Assembly: GCF_036588685.1 (NCBI RefSeq)
Contig: NC_086374.1
Span: 36,262,886 to 36,326,885, forward strand
Reading direction: 5' to 3'
DNA: 64,000 bases
Origin: Mytilus trossulus
Lineage: Eukaryota > Mollusca > Bivalvia > Mytilida > Mytilidae
In this document: positions 36,441-48,287 of the stretch, piece after piece
Numbering within the stretch: position 1 is the stretch's first letter
Layout of the letters: every line of letters begins with the position of its first letter
The notes under the pieces: model-generated
What the model was told of the DNA's origin: nothing
What the model saw: only the letters and a program-made list of their open reading frames with translations
Databases searched by the model: none
Program-made: the position numbers and the translations under genes

Positions 36441-37133
36441 TACATGTGTATGTACCAAATTTAAGTTGTCTGACACTGGACAAACACATACTTGATTTGG
36501 CATCATGTGTCGACTTAAATCTTTAAAATGAATTGATAAAAAATGTGTCATGATAGCTTAATAAAGGCAACACTGTTACAGTGGTATATCGTTGTTCAAT
36601 AGTCATAAATAGAAAGCAAATCAGTGTTACAAACTATACCAGAAGGGATGCATGGCATTAATTTCACTCTTCCCAGGGAAACGCATTTGAATTCTGAATT
36701 CATATGCACTTTTAAATGCATTTCTTGAACTTAAATCAGATAAAGCTCGCCCATTGACTGCATTCATTGGCGTTTGTTTACTCTATAATAACATACTGGT
36801 ACGCGTTAATATAGTTTCCCACATATTTTCCATATTTCCATATGAATTGATTAAAGCCTGTTTTCTTTCAATGAAAATAATAGTTGTTTTTTTTAAACTG
36901 CAATACTGTTCAATAATTTATTTTGATATCTATGAAACATATGATGAAATGCATTCCCATTTATAATATCTCTTCCATTTACCAACTTTACTGTTTAATC
37001 CCGATTGATTATGCTAAATGAAAAGGACGATGCGCTTTATGTATCGATTTTCGTAATACATTTTCTTCACTTGCTTCTGGATTTAAATAAATATTTATAT
37101 ATATTAATGTAGAAGATAATGCTGTCCTCTAAG

Positions 37134-37139
37134 TTTATT
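37134..37139 (-). terminator. poly(A) signal AATAAA of the TRIM-type gene
   Basis: TTTATT on the plus strand lies 66 bases beyond the minus-strand stop codon. Confidence 0.5.
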
Positions 37140-37204
37140 CTAGTCAATTTTTTCTTACATACAGGGTATTTGTTTATCCATATCCATGGTTTTTCTTCTT
37201 CTGT

Positions 37205-39220
37205 TTAAAACCCTTCCTCAGGAAGTTCGAAGACCAAAAGTGTATTACTGTTACAGCTAGTTGGGTCTAAAGACACTATCAAACTATCTTCATTTGAGGT
37301 CAAACATACGGTTTGGGGACTAAACGAGCCATTCCATCGATTTACAACCTCCCTTATAAAACGTCCGTTGTGGTCTATGAAATGAATGTTGTCCGATCCC
37401 CAGCCAACTACAAAAAAATCGTCATTTCTTCTCATAACTAAACCTCTTGGTGCGTTCAACCGATCGTGAGAATAGACAAATCGGCGAAGTGTAGTGCCGA
37501 CACAACAGTAAATCTGGGCACGATGACAGTCCGACACATACAAATGTGATCCACTATTATCAAACTTTACATACCACGGTCTCAAAAACAGTGATTGGAA
37601 GTTTACCTCTGGACATATTGTCATTATTGCTTCACCACTGTCAGTTATCATTTTTACACATGTGTCCTTCGCAAACGGACATGTGTACGCGAATCGTTTG
37701 TTTGAATAGGCTATACCATAACAGCTATCTTTAGTGGTAATTGTGTCCTTTAGTTGTATTGAAGAACCTATCTTGAATATTGAAATTACGGACTGTGATG
37801 GTATTGTAGCAGCTACTTTGTTTTTACCTACAATAGTAACATCAAAGGGAGAAAACTCTAGTTCATGTTCATTTTGCATTTGGAATTCTGCATCAAATGC
37901 TTTCAGTTTTGAGTTATTTTTGTCTGCACAAACCAGAATATTGTTCGGTAGCATTACCATTCCAGTAATAAAGCTTGCATGTTCATCAGTTTTGGTTTCC
38001 ACCGAAAATTGTTGTAATGGCAGTTGATATGACAACATCGACACATTATCTTGATGTTCATTCTTGTTTTCTGGTATCAACTCTTGATCTTTTCCTAATC
38101 CTGATATTAGATTTACATTTTCTTTTTTTATACTCAAGTCGCCCAAATTTCGGAGAGACTTTGTTATTTTTGCAAGATCATCATTTACAGTAAAAGTTAC
38201 CCGTGAACTGGTCAGCGGTTCATGAATATCAAAAATCATGTCGTTTAACATTTGTGCTTCTTTCTCAATCTTGTTTTGCCATTGTATGAAATGGACATCA
38301 TTTGCATGTTTAGAAGCTGCTTTCAAAACACTGTGCATGTTGTGTGACGTGTTATAAATTCCCTGGACACCCTGTTCATCAGTATCAAGAACTTGTTTCT
38401 CCTTTGAACATATATCATCCAGTTCTTTTAAAGATTGGTTTTCATATTTTGTTAGAATATCATTAATTTGACGCCTAACAGACATTATCTGTTCTTTTAA
38501 TTTTGATTTTGAAACTTCAAGCATTTCTTTTTCGCTTTCCCGATTTTCTAAGAGTATTTTGGCGTTTCTTTCGTGTTGTCCCAGCGAGTGTGATAACGTT
38601 TTACTGTCATTACGGATTCGTTCTGCATGAACTGATGCCGGGAAAACTGACTTGCAAGAACGATGAGTGGAAGCTTTACAAGAATTGCAAACAAATTCCT
38701 TGTGATCATAACAATAATGATCTAAGTCTTCTTGGTGTTCCTCGCAAGGAGGAGGAATAAGGAGTTCTTTTAACGGTTGATTTTTCAATTTTGATAGATC
38801 GGTTATCTCGTGACCCATGGTTGTTTTGAAAGAACTGTGTGATTCAACGCACGTATCGCAAAGTGGTTCTTTACATTTGATACACCACTGAGTTGCGGGT
38901 GCTGACTTCTGCTTCCGGTTACAAGGTTTACAGTTGACCTTTCCCGTCTTAAGCTTGTAGCCATCAATTACATTTAATGCTAGTTTATTTTTAGGTAAAT
39001 GTTCACCCCAATGTTTCATCGTTACGTCATTTGGGAACTTTGTCACCCTGGAACATATTGGACAATAGTACGTACGACTTGTTTCAGATTTGTTTCGCTT
39101 CTTTATATCATCATCAATACATGAGCGACAAAAAGTATGCAGACACGGAAGATTTCTTGGATCTTTTAAAGTTGTTTTGCATAATCCACAGTGGATTAAA
39201 GGCTTCAGTTCAGTATCCAT
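37205..39220 (-). CDS. TRIM-type RING/B-box protein with C-terminal beta-propeller-like region
   Basis: 671 residues in one coding exon. The RING finger has C11, C14, C26, H28, C31, C34, C53 and C56 (CGLC, CLHTFC, CPIC), the usual zinc ligands of E3 ubiquitin ligases. B-box 1 is around residues 96-140 (CKPC, WCIKCKEPLCDTCVESH). B-box 2 is around 158-190 (CEEHQEDLDHYCYDHKEFVC). A charged coiled-coil region follows to about residue 350. The last ~280 residues contain repeated strand-turn units (GMVMLPNNILVCADKNNSKL, YVKFDNSGSHLYVSDC, RGLVMRRNDDFFVVGW) like the NHL-type propellers of TRIM2/TRIM56/TRIM71 relatives. It probably ubiquitinates partners bound by the propeller. Bivalves have hundreds of such genes, many in innate immunity, so one ortholog cannot be named. 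The ATG in AAAATGG is preceded by TTTTTTAG at 39238, a possible 3' splice site of a 5'-UTR intron. Confidence 0.9.
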   Translation of the reverse strand: MDTELKPLIHCGLCKTTLKDPRNLPCLHTFCRSCIDDDIKKRNKSETSRTYYCPICSRVTKFPNDVTMKHWGEHLPKNKLALNVIDGYKLKTGKVNCKPCNRKQKSAPATQWCIKCKEPLCDTCVESHSSFKTTMGHEITDLSKLKNQPLKELLIPPPCEEHQEDLDHYCYDHKEFVCNSCKASTHRSCKSVFPASVHAERIRNDSKTLSHSLGQHERNAKILLENRESEKEMLEVSKSKLKEQIMSVRRQINDILTKYENQSLKELDDICSKEKQVLDTDEQGVQGIYNTSHNMHSVLKAASKHANDVHFIQWQNKIEKEAQMLNDMIFDIHEPLTSSRVTFTVNDDLAKITKSLRNLGDLSIKKENVNLISGLGKDQELIPENKNEHQDNVSMLSYQLPLQQFSVETKTDEHASFITGMVMLPNNILVCADKNNSKLKAFDAEFQMQNEHELEFSPFDVTIVGKNKVAATIPSQSVISIFKIGSSIQLKDTITTKDSCYGIAYSNKRFAYTCPFAKDTCVKMITDSGEAIMTICPEVNFQSLFLRPWYVKFDNSGSHLYVSDCHRAQIYCCVGTTLRRFVYSHDRLNAPRGLVMRRNDDFFVVGWGSDNIHFIDHNGRFIREVVNRWNGSFSPQTVCLTSNEDSLIVSLDPTSCNSNTLLVFELPEEGF

Positions 39221-39704
39221 TTTATTCAGTTTCAGATCTAAAAAAATATAATGAAGATTATTATTGAATGTGGTTACAAGGCTTAATGTACCAACAGGAA
39301 TTTGTACTTAGAGGACGACCATTTGATATTCGAAGGGGGAGGGGGGCAGGAGGATTTGTTTTTGATCGGTTATTTATATTCGTAAACTAAGAGGACAGAT
39401 TATTAATTTTCTGCACTATTGAAGCAAAATTTTTCATTTTCATTAATGCAAGGGACTGATTATTCATTTTCACTACTACTAGAACACACCCGCGAAATCG
39501 CGGGCATTCAGAGCGTAGTTTAAAGTATGTAAAGTGTTGTTAGAAGAATTTTGTAAAATATTGAATGACCGGAGAATTTCAGCAAAAGTATCATAAGTCA
39601 TAGGTTATTGGGGACAGGAAAATGCTTTTTTTTTTTATCCCTCCTCCTTTATTTCCAATATTCCCATTTTTTGGTTTTCTATCAACTTAATATGAACATT
39701 CAAG

Positions 39705-40120
39705 TAAGGAGCCTGTAATTCAGTGGTTGTTATTTGTTTATGTGTTACATATTTGTTTTTCGTTCATTTTTTTGTACATAAATAAGGCCAGTGGCGGATC
39801 CAGAAATTTTCATAAGTGGGGGCCCGTTGGCTGCCTAAGAGGGGGCACGCTCCGGTCATGCTTCAGTGATTTCCTATGTAAGCAACCAAATATTTCCCTG
39901 AAAAATGGGGGCCCTGGGCCTCCACCTAAATCCGCCTCTGAAGGCCGCTAGTTTTCTAATTTGAATTGTTTTTCATTGTCAGTACGGGGCCTTTTAAAGC
40001 TGAGTATGCGGTGTGGGCTTTGCTCGTTGTTGAAGGTCGTACAGTAACCTATAATTGTTAATATCTCTCTTGTGGAGAGTTGTGTTTCAACGTAGCAATC
40101 ATACCACATCTTCTTTTTTT
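39705..40120 (+). repeat. dispersed repeat family A interrupted by a MITE
   Basis: GGAGCCTGTAATTCAGTGGT to AATAAGGCC is followed, after a 152-bp MITE, by AAGGCCGCTAGTTTTCTAAT through GGGCTTTGCTCGTTGTTGAA to ATACCACATCTTC. The uninterrupted family text is AATAAGGCCGTTAGTTTTC. Confidence 0.75.
39789..39940 (+). mobile_element. 152-bp hAT-like MITE with 5-bp target duplication AAGGC
   Basis: It starts CAGTGGCGGATCCAG and ends TAAATCCGCCTCTG. AAGGC is present directly before (39784-39788) and after (39941-39945) the element, while uninterrupted family A copies have it once. This fixes the insertion exactly. It is the complete reference for the fragments at 26425-26677, 40912-40996 and 43825-43907. 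Confidence 0.85.
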
Positions 40121-40246
40121 TTTTGTAATCAATGAATTTTGTAAAGTTTAATGACTGGAGAATTTCAGAAAAGTTATCAAAAGTTCACATGAATATTTTT
40201 AGCGCTTATCTGTATATTATGAACATTCATGAGGGGGGATAGTAGG

Positions 40247-40430
40247 GGTCCTGATCCCGAAATCCCCGGCTTAAAAACACGAAATCCCGAGGTCCCGAAT
40301 TTAAATAAAGTAAATCCCGACGTCCCGAAATTCGAAAAAAAGAATTCCCGGATCCCGAAAGGGTAAATCCCGAAATCCCGAGCTTAAAAACACCCGATCC
40401 CGGAGTCCCGATAAAGGTCCTATCCCCCCT
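40247..40430. repeat. tandem CCCGA-rich short repeats
   Basis: Units of roughly 35-40 bp built from ATCCCGAAATCCCGAGCTTA and AAAAACACCCGATCCCGGAG are repeated about four times. A decayed copy is at 41160-41300. The minus-strand open frame here is a by-product of the repetition. Confidence 0.65.
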
Positions 40431-40911
40431 CATTCATTACTATATAAATATGGTGTATTTACTTTCAATTCTAAGTTTACTAATCGATCCTTAGTGGTCA
40501 TTGATATAGTATACAGACCCTCTCTTTTTAATAAACTATGTGACTGCCGTGGATAGTAAACTTGAAAATAATAGCAGATAGGAATTCTGAAAATACACTT
40601 TATTCTTTGCATATGATGTTCAAGGTATACAGAAAAACGCAAACCGGAAGTATAATCTGACTTAGAATTTCGTCCAATGACGGGACAATATCCGGATGAC
40701 TTTTTTCTCGTTTTTCTCCAAAAATAAGTCAATCTGAATAATCATATGCACTGTACCTATAGGACACAGAGGCGTGCTGATCAATTAATTGTGGAAAGAA
40801 GAGAAGCGACACCCAAAATGAGGTCTTCTCGTTTAATAGTATAGATGACACATGAACAATTTTAGCGCTTATCTGTATATTATAAACATTCATTAAAAGG
40901 GGGGTCGGGGC

Positions 40912-40996
40912 AGAGGCGGATTTAGCCCCCCCCCCTTTTTCTCGAAAATAATTGGTTGCTTATATGGGGAATCACTGAAGTATGACCGGAGCGGGC
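40912..40996 (-). mobile_element. hAT-like MITE fragment
   Basis: CAGAGGCGGATTTAGCCCC, then GGTTGCTTATATGGGGAATC and GGAGCGGGCCCCTCTTAG, correspond to the right half of the element at 39789-39940 in reverse orientation. The other half is missing where a family A fragment begins at 40997. Confidence 0.65.
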
Positions 40997-41125
40997 CCCT
41001 CTTAGACTATGCAGTATCGGCTTTTGCTTATTGTTGAAGGCCGTAAGGTGACCTTTAAATGTTAATTTCGGTGTCATTTTGGTCTCTTGTGGAGAGCTGT
41101 CTTATTGGCATTCATACCACATCTT
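40997..41125 (+). repeat. dispersed repeat family A (3' fragment)
   Basis: ACTATGCAGTATCGGCTTTT, TTGTTGAAGGCCGTAAGGTG and TTTTGGTCTCTTGTGGAGAG end in CATACCACATCTTC. Confidence 0.65.
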
Positions 41126-42559
41126 CTTTTTTTTGTAAAAATTTCAGAAAAGGTATACATGAAATCCCGAGGTTCTAAATTTATTATACAAATTAAGTAT
41201 CTCGACATCCCGAAATTCGAAAAAAGAAACCCTGCATGGATCCCGAAATGGTCAATCCTGAAATTTCGATCTTAAAAACACTCGTTCCAGACGTCCCGAA
41301 AGTGCATTTTCTTTTTATAGTCAATTCTCAGTTTAAGAATTGATCCATAGCAGTCATTGATATATTATTCAGACCCTCTCTATTAACATGATTAAATAAA
41401 CCCTGTGACTGCCGTGGATAGTAAACTTGAAATGATATCAGACAGAAAATACACTTTATTCGTAGTATTATATATGTATTTGTTTCAAAGTAAAAAGAAA
41501 AACGCAAACCGGAGGTCTAATCTGACTTAAATTTCGTACAATGACGGATATAAGACAGAAAATACACTGTATTCGTAGTATTAATGTATGTTCAAAGTAT
41601 ACAGAAAAACGCAAACCGGAAGTCTAATCTGACTTAAAATTTCGCCCAATGACGGAAACATATCCGGACGTCTTTTTTCCCGTTTTTCACCCAAAATAAC
41701 TCAATCTGAATAATCATATGAATGGATGACAAATGCGATTATGCACTGTATCCATAGGACACATCTAGGCATGATGATTAATTTATTGTGGAAAGAAGAG
41801 AAGCGACACCCAAAATGAGGTCTTCTCGTTTTATAGTATAGATATTTATGATATTCGAAAACATACAATTTTTAAATGATTTGTTTATTTGAATAATACA
41901 TGTATAGTCAGATCATTACGTACTATTTAATCAGAATTGATCATCATCCTCTGCAGAAATGAATCTTTTATATTCCCAACTGCATATACATAGTATTCAA
42001 GTTTGATTGTAAGTGGACTCTTTCAAAAGTATAGGCAAACATATTTCGCCGAGCGGAGCGAGGCATAATTTTTTTTGAAGGGTTTTAGAGCCACTGAAGG
42101 CAAAAAAACAAATGATGCAAAATCATGCTTTCTGGGTGTTCCGAAGACCCTTTTATAATCTGAAATTGCATTTTTTTTTAATTTTTACAATATTTTGGTC
42201 TCAAAGCAAAATGTATAAATTCAGTGTAAGACTTTTAAGTTTCTAGGGACAACATCAAAAGAGTTAGACCAATGTGCATAAAGCAAAAATGGAATTCACA
42301 TAGTTACATGTAAGTTTGATCAAGTTAATAACAAAATTACTAGATTACAAAAGGAATGCAACACTAACAGAAGGGCAATCAATGAACAAATAAAGACAAA
42401 TAAATAAGAAACATTGATCCCGAAAAATAAGGGCTACGTCTGAACAAAAAACGAACTTGCTTCTTACAAGGCACTCGCCGTGAACACAATTTGATATGGA
42501 GACAAGTGTTTTGTTTTGAAATTTCTTACATGAGGCATTTGCCTCAATGTAGTTACGGA

Positions 42560-42960
42560 CCTGTAATAAAATAAAAGTGAGGAAAGGTTTCCTGAGACAA
42601 TATACCTCAAGTTAATGAAACCAATTTTCAAACATTTCAAGTATAATATATAAATAATATATATACTTTTATTATTAAAAAAAATGAGGAAGAGTTTCCC
42701 GATTTTTTTTGTTGAAAGAAAGATGAATTTATGAAGAATCTCGTGCTCAATACTTTCTCAATACTTTCGATTATACCTGCTGAGTTATTCATTTTCAATA
42801 CATTGCAAGTCAGGTAATTTATTTTCAAACGACCACAGCACAAACCATTTATTTTTGTGTATATCAAGGCCAAGTTATTTATTTTCAAAATCCTCCCCCC
42901 CCCCCCCAAGAATATCAAATAGTACGGTCCCCTTACTTGTTGGGATCCACCCCCACATTT
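42560..42960 (-). repeat. dispersed repeat with a G-run, also at 39300-39475
   Basis: On the minus strand, ATTTGATATTCTTGGGGGGG, GGAGGATTTTGAAAATAAAT and repeated short phrases like TTATTTTC-based units correspond to CATTTGATATTCGAAGGGGG and GGAGGATTTGTTTTTGATCG at 39327-39370. The two copies lie in opposite orientation. Confidence 0.5.
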
Positions 42961-43824
42961 CGTACGCGTATACAAATTATCGTTGATAGTTCAATACATA
43001 CAATTTTGATTGTTAGTTTACTTTACATTATTAAGGAATTTGACCTTCGAATGCAAGAGAGTTTTAAAATATTTCAAAAAATTTACAAAATATTCATGAT
43101 CACCTGCATGTAAATTCATTAAGATACGAGGTTGACAAATCATTTGCCAATGATAGTTATATTTTCGTGCTTTAATTTCTTGTTCAATCAGTTAAACTTT
43201 TCACAGTTTAAAAGAAATATACTAAAGTTTTATAATATTTTCTTCTATATGATATTCTAAAGCATATTCTTTCAGTGTATATAAAGTGCGAATCCAGCTA
43301 GTTCATTTTTACTGTTATATGCGGGTATGTCTATTGTAGAATAAAGAATCATGGGAAAACTGTATTTGTTTACGTTTTGAAAATATCAAGTTAAAGGATT
43401 TTAAGTTAAGTTTTAACATATTTTCATTGTGATATGTCTTTATAATATACAAACATAGCATTAAAGTTCAAATAAGTGTTATAAAGGCATCATAATATAG
43501 CATATCGATTATTGAAAGCGATCCATTTTAACTATAGATGCGATGAATTATCACTGTTAGTGCAGTCATTATTAATGTAGAATTTTCAAAGATGCGAGGA
43601 ATTTTTATTGTAGAATTATGTGATAAATGCACTTGCAACAAATGAAAAAAACTTAGTTGATGACTTTAGGATTTATGATACATGTATTTTCAAATTGAAA
43701 TACAAACTCCTCATTCATTCCTCATCAAATATATAGCTTTTCAAACTTGTAACAAAAGCGATTCTCAAAATGTCATATTGTATTCTTCAGATTACGTTTC
43801 TCCTTGATTTTAACTTATAAAATT

Positions 43825-43907
43825 AAGGGAATCACTGGAGCGTGACAGCAGCGGGCCCTCTTAGGCAGTCAGTGGGCCCCTACTTATGAAAAATTCTAGA
43901 TCCGAGA
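43825..43907 (-). mobile_element. hAT-like MITE fragment
   Basis: GGAATCACTGGAGCGTGACA, GCGGGCCCTCTTAGGCAGTC and TATGAAAAATTCTAGATCC match the central and left parts of the element at 39789-39940, inverted. Confidence 0.65.
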
Positions 43908-44284
43908 ATGGATACTACCGCAGATCAAGGATCACTATACAAATCCTTGCGCAGATGTAAAACCATGCACATTTGGGTTATTGTACACGAAATGCATGCT
44001 ACAATTCATTTTTGTTGATTTTATACCCTTTGGAACTCTATGTGGGTTATTTCAGCAACTAGGCAAAAACTCCCCAAACTAGATACACGGTAAGATTCAG
44101 CATGTCAACGAATTCCAAATATCTATATTAAAGGACTTTTGTCTATAAATTTGGACCCCACAAAATTGAAAAAGGGACCAAAAATATAAAAAAATGCATG
44201 CATCGGATACATTTGTTATTGAAGGCATGACTGTAACAATAGGATGAATATACAAAAATATCTTATTCTGGGGTCTCATTGGGG

Positions 44285-44480
44285 GGTTCTGATCCCGGAT
44301 CCCGCTTACTGCTTTGGCAGATTCCCGTATTCCGCTTATTGTTTTGTCAGATTCCCGTATCCCGCTTATTGTATGCAGTTCTAATACTTTGTAATTATCC
44401 GTGTCCCGCTAGACTTCATTTCCCGTTTTTCACTACACAATCATTTGACTTTCACCTGTCACGCTTGCAAAAAATCGGCA
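44285..44480 (+). repeat. tandem CCCGCTTATTG-type repeats
   Basis: GCAGATTCCCGTATTCCGCT and GTCAGATTCCCGTATCCCGC, each followed by TATTG, form about three ~33-bp units, continuing in degenerate form (GTGTCCCGCTAG). The style resembles the CCCGA repeats at 40247-40430. Confidence 0.55.
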
Positions 44481-44619
44481 ATCCGGCCTGACGCTTATAC
44501 CCAAATGCGATCTAATATTTTACTCTATTTTGACTCATATTAAGCCCATTATAAATATATTAAAAAAGTAGCGTAGATTTTTTTCCCCTTTTTATCCCGT
44601 CTCGTTTCGTTTTTGAGCC

Positions 44620-44790
44620 ATATATAGATGTCGTATGTGACAATGAGACAACTCTCCATCCGAGTCACAATTTATAAAAGTAGACCATTATACGTCAAAA
44701 TACGGTCTTCAACATGGAGTCTAGGCTCACACCGAACAGCAAGTTATAAAGGGCTCCAGTGTAAAACCTTTTAAACGGAAAACAAAGGTG
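44620..44790 (+). repeat. dispersed repeat family C fragment
   Basis: GACAATGAGACAACTCTCCA, CAAAATACGGTCTTCAACAT, GCTCACACCGAACAGCAAGT and TGTAAAACCTTTTAAACGG are family C phrases overlapping the copy at 19955-20165 in the part ACAGCAAGTTATAAAGGGC. Confidence 0.55.
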
Positions 44791-47484
44791 CAATCTAAAT
44801 CAAGATGTACGTAATTAGTGGTGAAGTGTCATGGAAATGGATAAAAACAATAAGGATAAAGATCCCTATACGCTTTATAAGAAACTAAATGGAATACATT
44901 TGAAATAAATGTTATTTCTATTGAATTTATTAGAGTGTTTTAAAACCAAACTTTCCTCCGTAAGTTAAATTTTATCAAATCTTTCTCTTACTTTATCTAT
45001 TGTTTGAGCAAATCGGCTAAATTAAGGCTTTACAGCTAATTTCCTGATGCATGTAAAGCAAAACTTTGGTTGGCTTGCTTGCTTTGTTTGTATAATTGTT
45101 TATACAAACTTTGTAAATAAGATTGACATTTTTAAACAATATGAATAGGCATAGTTTAATCTGTATTTTTAATATTTGAATTAAATTGGGTGTGTTATCA
45201 TAATGATTATCCAATAAAAAAAGCAAGCAAATCAACTAAAGTCTTGCTCTACATGCTTAAAGAAATGAGCTGTAATAGATAAAAAAAAAAAAAATTATAC
45301 AGTGATAATGCACCGCATATACAATAATAATGATTCGCTCCACAGTGAAAATGAAAGAATAGTATCATTATTCGACAGTAAACATGACTAGCATTACGAA
45401 ATCATCATAGTGGAATTTAGTTAAATATGAAGAAACTGAATGAAAAAACATATTCTACGTTATACAACTTTAATAATTGTATTAAATTGAATATTTTTTA
45501 CTGCAACAACATCTCACCTGTTAGTTATAAAGCACCTGTACGATCTGTTCGTGAAATGTCCTAAATATTCACCTATTTTGGTATATATTTCACAGCTGGA
45601 TGGCTTTAGGCGCGATAAAACCCCGCTCGCATCTCTAACATTGTTTTATTAGTATTATGTATTTCTGAACATATACATTTAAACTAATTTTCTTCATTTT
45701 CTTCAGAAATTAAAAAAAGTTCGTCTGTTTATTTATCATTCTACATTAGACATTTATTGCATATATACAGTAAAAATGATATTTTAGGATCCGCACTTTA
45801 CATACACTGTTCTTTTATTAATATAAAATCTCTACTTTTACCTAACATTTTATCTTTACATTCACGATGAATTAAATCAAAGTTGTGAATAGAATTGATG
45901 TCAACGATTAATGAAAAAATCATTTAAAAAATGTACAATGAAACCAAAAAATAATTAAAAAGATTAAAGAATATTTTTTAGATTACAACGATCGATGAAC
46001 ATTTCAAATATAAAGCCTACCAAATTATATTTGTTATTATTATAGTAAGAAATTCTGATTGTTTACTCATTCAAATTAAACATCCTTTGCCAAAGAAACA
46101 TTTTGTTAAAACTCGATATTTAGAGCTGGTTTTGAGAGTAATTATTATCTTGGATTTTTGTTTTCACTGGAGAGCAAAACAATGAAATATAATAGATCTA
46201 AATGGAGCATGAAATTGATCTATTTTTTTTTTAACACAGATTAGAGTATTTTTCATTTCTCCTGTAAAAAACAATTTTAACTCTTGATTTCTTATTTTAA
46301 CATTTATTTTTTTATATATAATATTTTACCAAAGTTTATCAACACTTTTGACTCCAGTGCATGATTCCAATCTGTTTTAATAGCGTTTGAAGGAAATGTG
46401 CCATTTTTATATATTTTTTTTGGTTACTCAATTCGAAATCCGATTTTACTTAAGAAATGGTTGCTTTATAAACCTCATTTTTTAAACGTTTTTTGGCAAG
46501 ATCAAATTTTGTGTGAGAATTTATTTCAAAAATAATACTAAGCAACCGACTGATAATAATCTCCTGTTTCAGCCTACTTTAATAAAAATAAATGCTGCAT
46601 ATACGACAGTTATTACAAAAACCTACAAACACAATACTTATATTTGAAGAAAACATGCTGTTTTCAACTAAAGACAGCAAGGTAGAAGTGACTTCGATTG
46701 TTAAAATAATTGTATTTTTTTTTTAAATTGGGCGAGTAACATAAACTGATAGAAGGGTTTTCTAGAAAGCTGAACTAGTGAAGTAAACTGGTTACACTGT
46801 GCAATATATCGTTGAATAAAAAGAGAAAAAAGGAGGCTTTCTGTTTGTTAATGACACATACCTGAATATTATTCTCCCTGCGTTACCTGACATCCATAGT
46901 TTTAATTGGAGATAGTCATTGGACTTCACGTTGATCGTCTTACATCAGTTATATTGAATACACGTTTGTGGTTTAACGTTCTGTATACCACTCAATACTA
47001 GGTGCGATACTATTAAAGTCTATATCCAAAATAAAGTCATTCAAACCTTATAGCGTAATATAAGAAAGTCTTTAGAAAGGTTTACGTCAATGAATTTATA
47101 CATTTTTGATTTCAATAGATATATAGAATATAGTATTTGTGATGGTTTATTTGATTTGTTCAAACATTTAAACAATTTTGAACTTGGCTTTGTTAATCTA
47201 TTTGCCAATCATCTGTATTTTGTAGTCTACTAGACGTATATGAAACAGATACGGCTGAATATTCCATGGTATTTTCATCAGTTCATATATTTACGTTTGT
47301 ATCTGTATATATGGCAACAACAAATGGCATTAACTTCAGAAAATCCAGAAATAAATATATCAAGGTTTCTGTCACCAAGACCTGTTGAGAATTATTTCCT
47401 TCATGCTCATTTTATTGAAACTTAATTTGCATATGCTTGCCTCTAGAGCGGACGGTCGTATCTATCCCATGGCGGGAGTAGCTA

Positions 47485-47610
47485 TATTTGGTCTAATCCT
47501 ACTTATCAGATAAAACATTTCTCCTCACTTTTGTATTTCATTGACATGATAAGATATTTGGTCTAATCCTACTTATCAGATAAAACATTTCTCCTCACTT
47601 TTGTATTTCA
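47485..47610 (+). repeat. exact direct duplication, 56-bp unit, 70-bp period
   Basis: The 56-bp unit at 47485-47540 (from TATTTGGTCTAATCCTACTT to TTTTGTATTTCA) is repeated exactly at 47555-47610, with a 14-bp spacer. Confidence 0.85.
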
Positions 47611-47840
47611 AGTTTCACAAAACTATATCAGGAGTAAGTATTAAAAAGGAATATATGGTATGATTGCCTATGAGACATGTATAAAGGCTCCAAGCACGAT
47701 GTGCCAAAGAACAAGAGAAAAAACTGATGTCTCTAGGTCATGAATATTTACCCGGGTAGGACTGTATGTTTTATTAGACCTGTTATCTAGTGAGCAAACA
47801 CGATTAAACCTTACTAATATGAGGCAGGCATAACCTGTGA

Positions 47841-48287
47841 ATGGGGACGAAGTCTGTATGTATTATTTTTTTTTAATTCAATCATGTTGATAAAAAAAAA
47901 CGAAATACCGTACGTAACGTTCCCGATTTTGGTTCTGTTGTTAGAGAATTAGCTGTGACGTTCTCTAAGTTATGACGTCATATTCGATGTAAACAAAAGA
48001 AACGCTTTCATCAGGTAACGTTTTTTTCATATCAAACAATTATCAAAATTGAATTTGTATTGAGATCCAATCTTATATTTTACTAGACTGATAACTATAA
48101 AAAAAAATTAAAAGTCTCATGCAAACAAGACAGATATCTGCGCAAATGCGGGGAAAACCGGAACAGGAAGTAGATCTGAAAAAAAAAGTTAACGATTTCG
48201 AGTTCATTAGTAGAATAAAAAATTCGGGAAATTTTCCCGATTTTTTTTTTTTTGATTTTTCTACCGTAATTGGGGACTTCGTCCCCA
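47841..48287. mobile_element. 447-bp inverted-repeat element
   Basis: It begins ATGGGGACGAAGTC and ends GACTTCGTCCCCAT, 14-bp exact inverted repeats. The right end is itself a hairpin (GGGGACTTCGTCCCC). Inside are CGTAACGTTCCCGATTTTGG and TTATGACGTCATATTCG, the latter with the palindrome TGACGTCA. There is no coding content. A MITE is likely; no target duplication is clear. Confidence 0.55.

Larger units (their letters stand above)
39479..41842 (-). mobile_element. Helitron-like non-autonomous element with two 5' ends
   Basis: On the minus strand the 3' end reads CCCGCGATTTCGCGGG, then TGTGTT, then CTAG|T (CTAG at 39479-39482), the hairpin plus CTRR-T of Helitrons. Two 5' ends begin A|TCTATACTAT: one at 41842 (TCTATACTATAAAACGAGAA) and one at 40845 (TCTATACTATTAAACGAGAA). 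The segments behind them (about 40430-40845 and 41310-41842) are ~80-90 percent alike by eye, including AAACGCAAACCGGAAGT. It looks like one element inserted beside or inside another, or a partial tandem duplication. A family A repeat and two hAT-like MITEs are nested within. No Rep/helicase is encoded. Confidence 0.65.

Noticed and set aside
37546-39267. Plus-strand open frames of 62-97 codons
   Set aside because: They are antisense shadows of the TRIM-type coding exon.
40227-40433. 68-codon Gly/Ser-rich minus-strand frame
   Set aside because: It is produced by the CCCGA tandem repeat, with no start context or splice sites.
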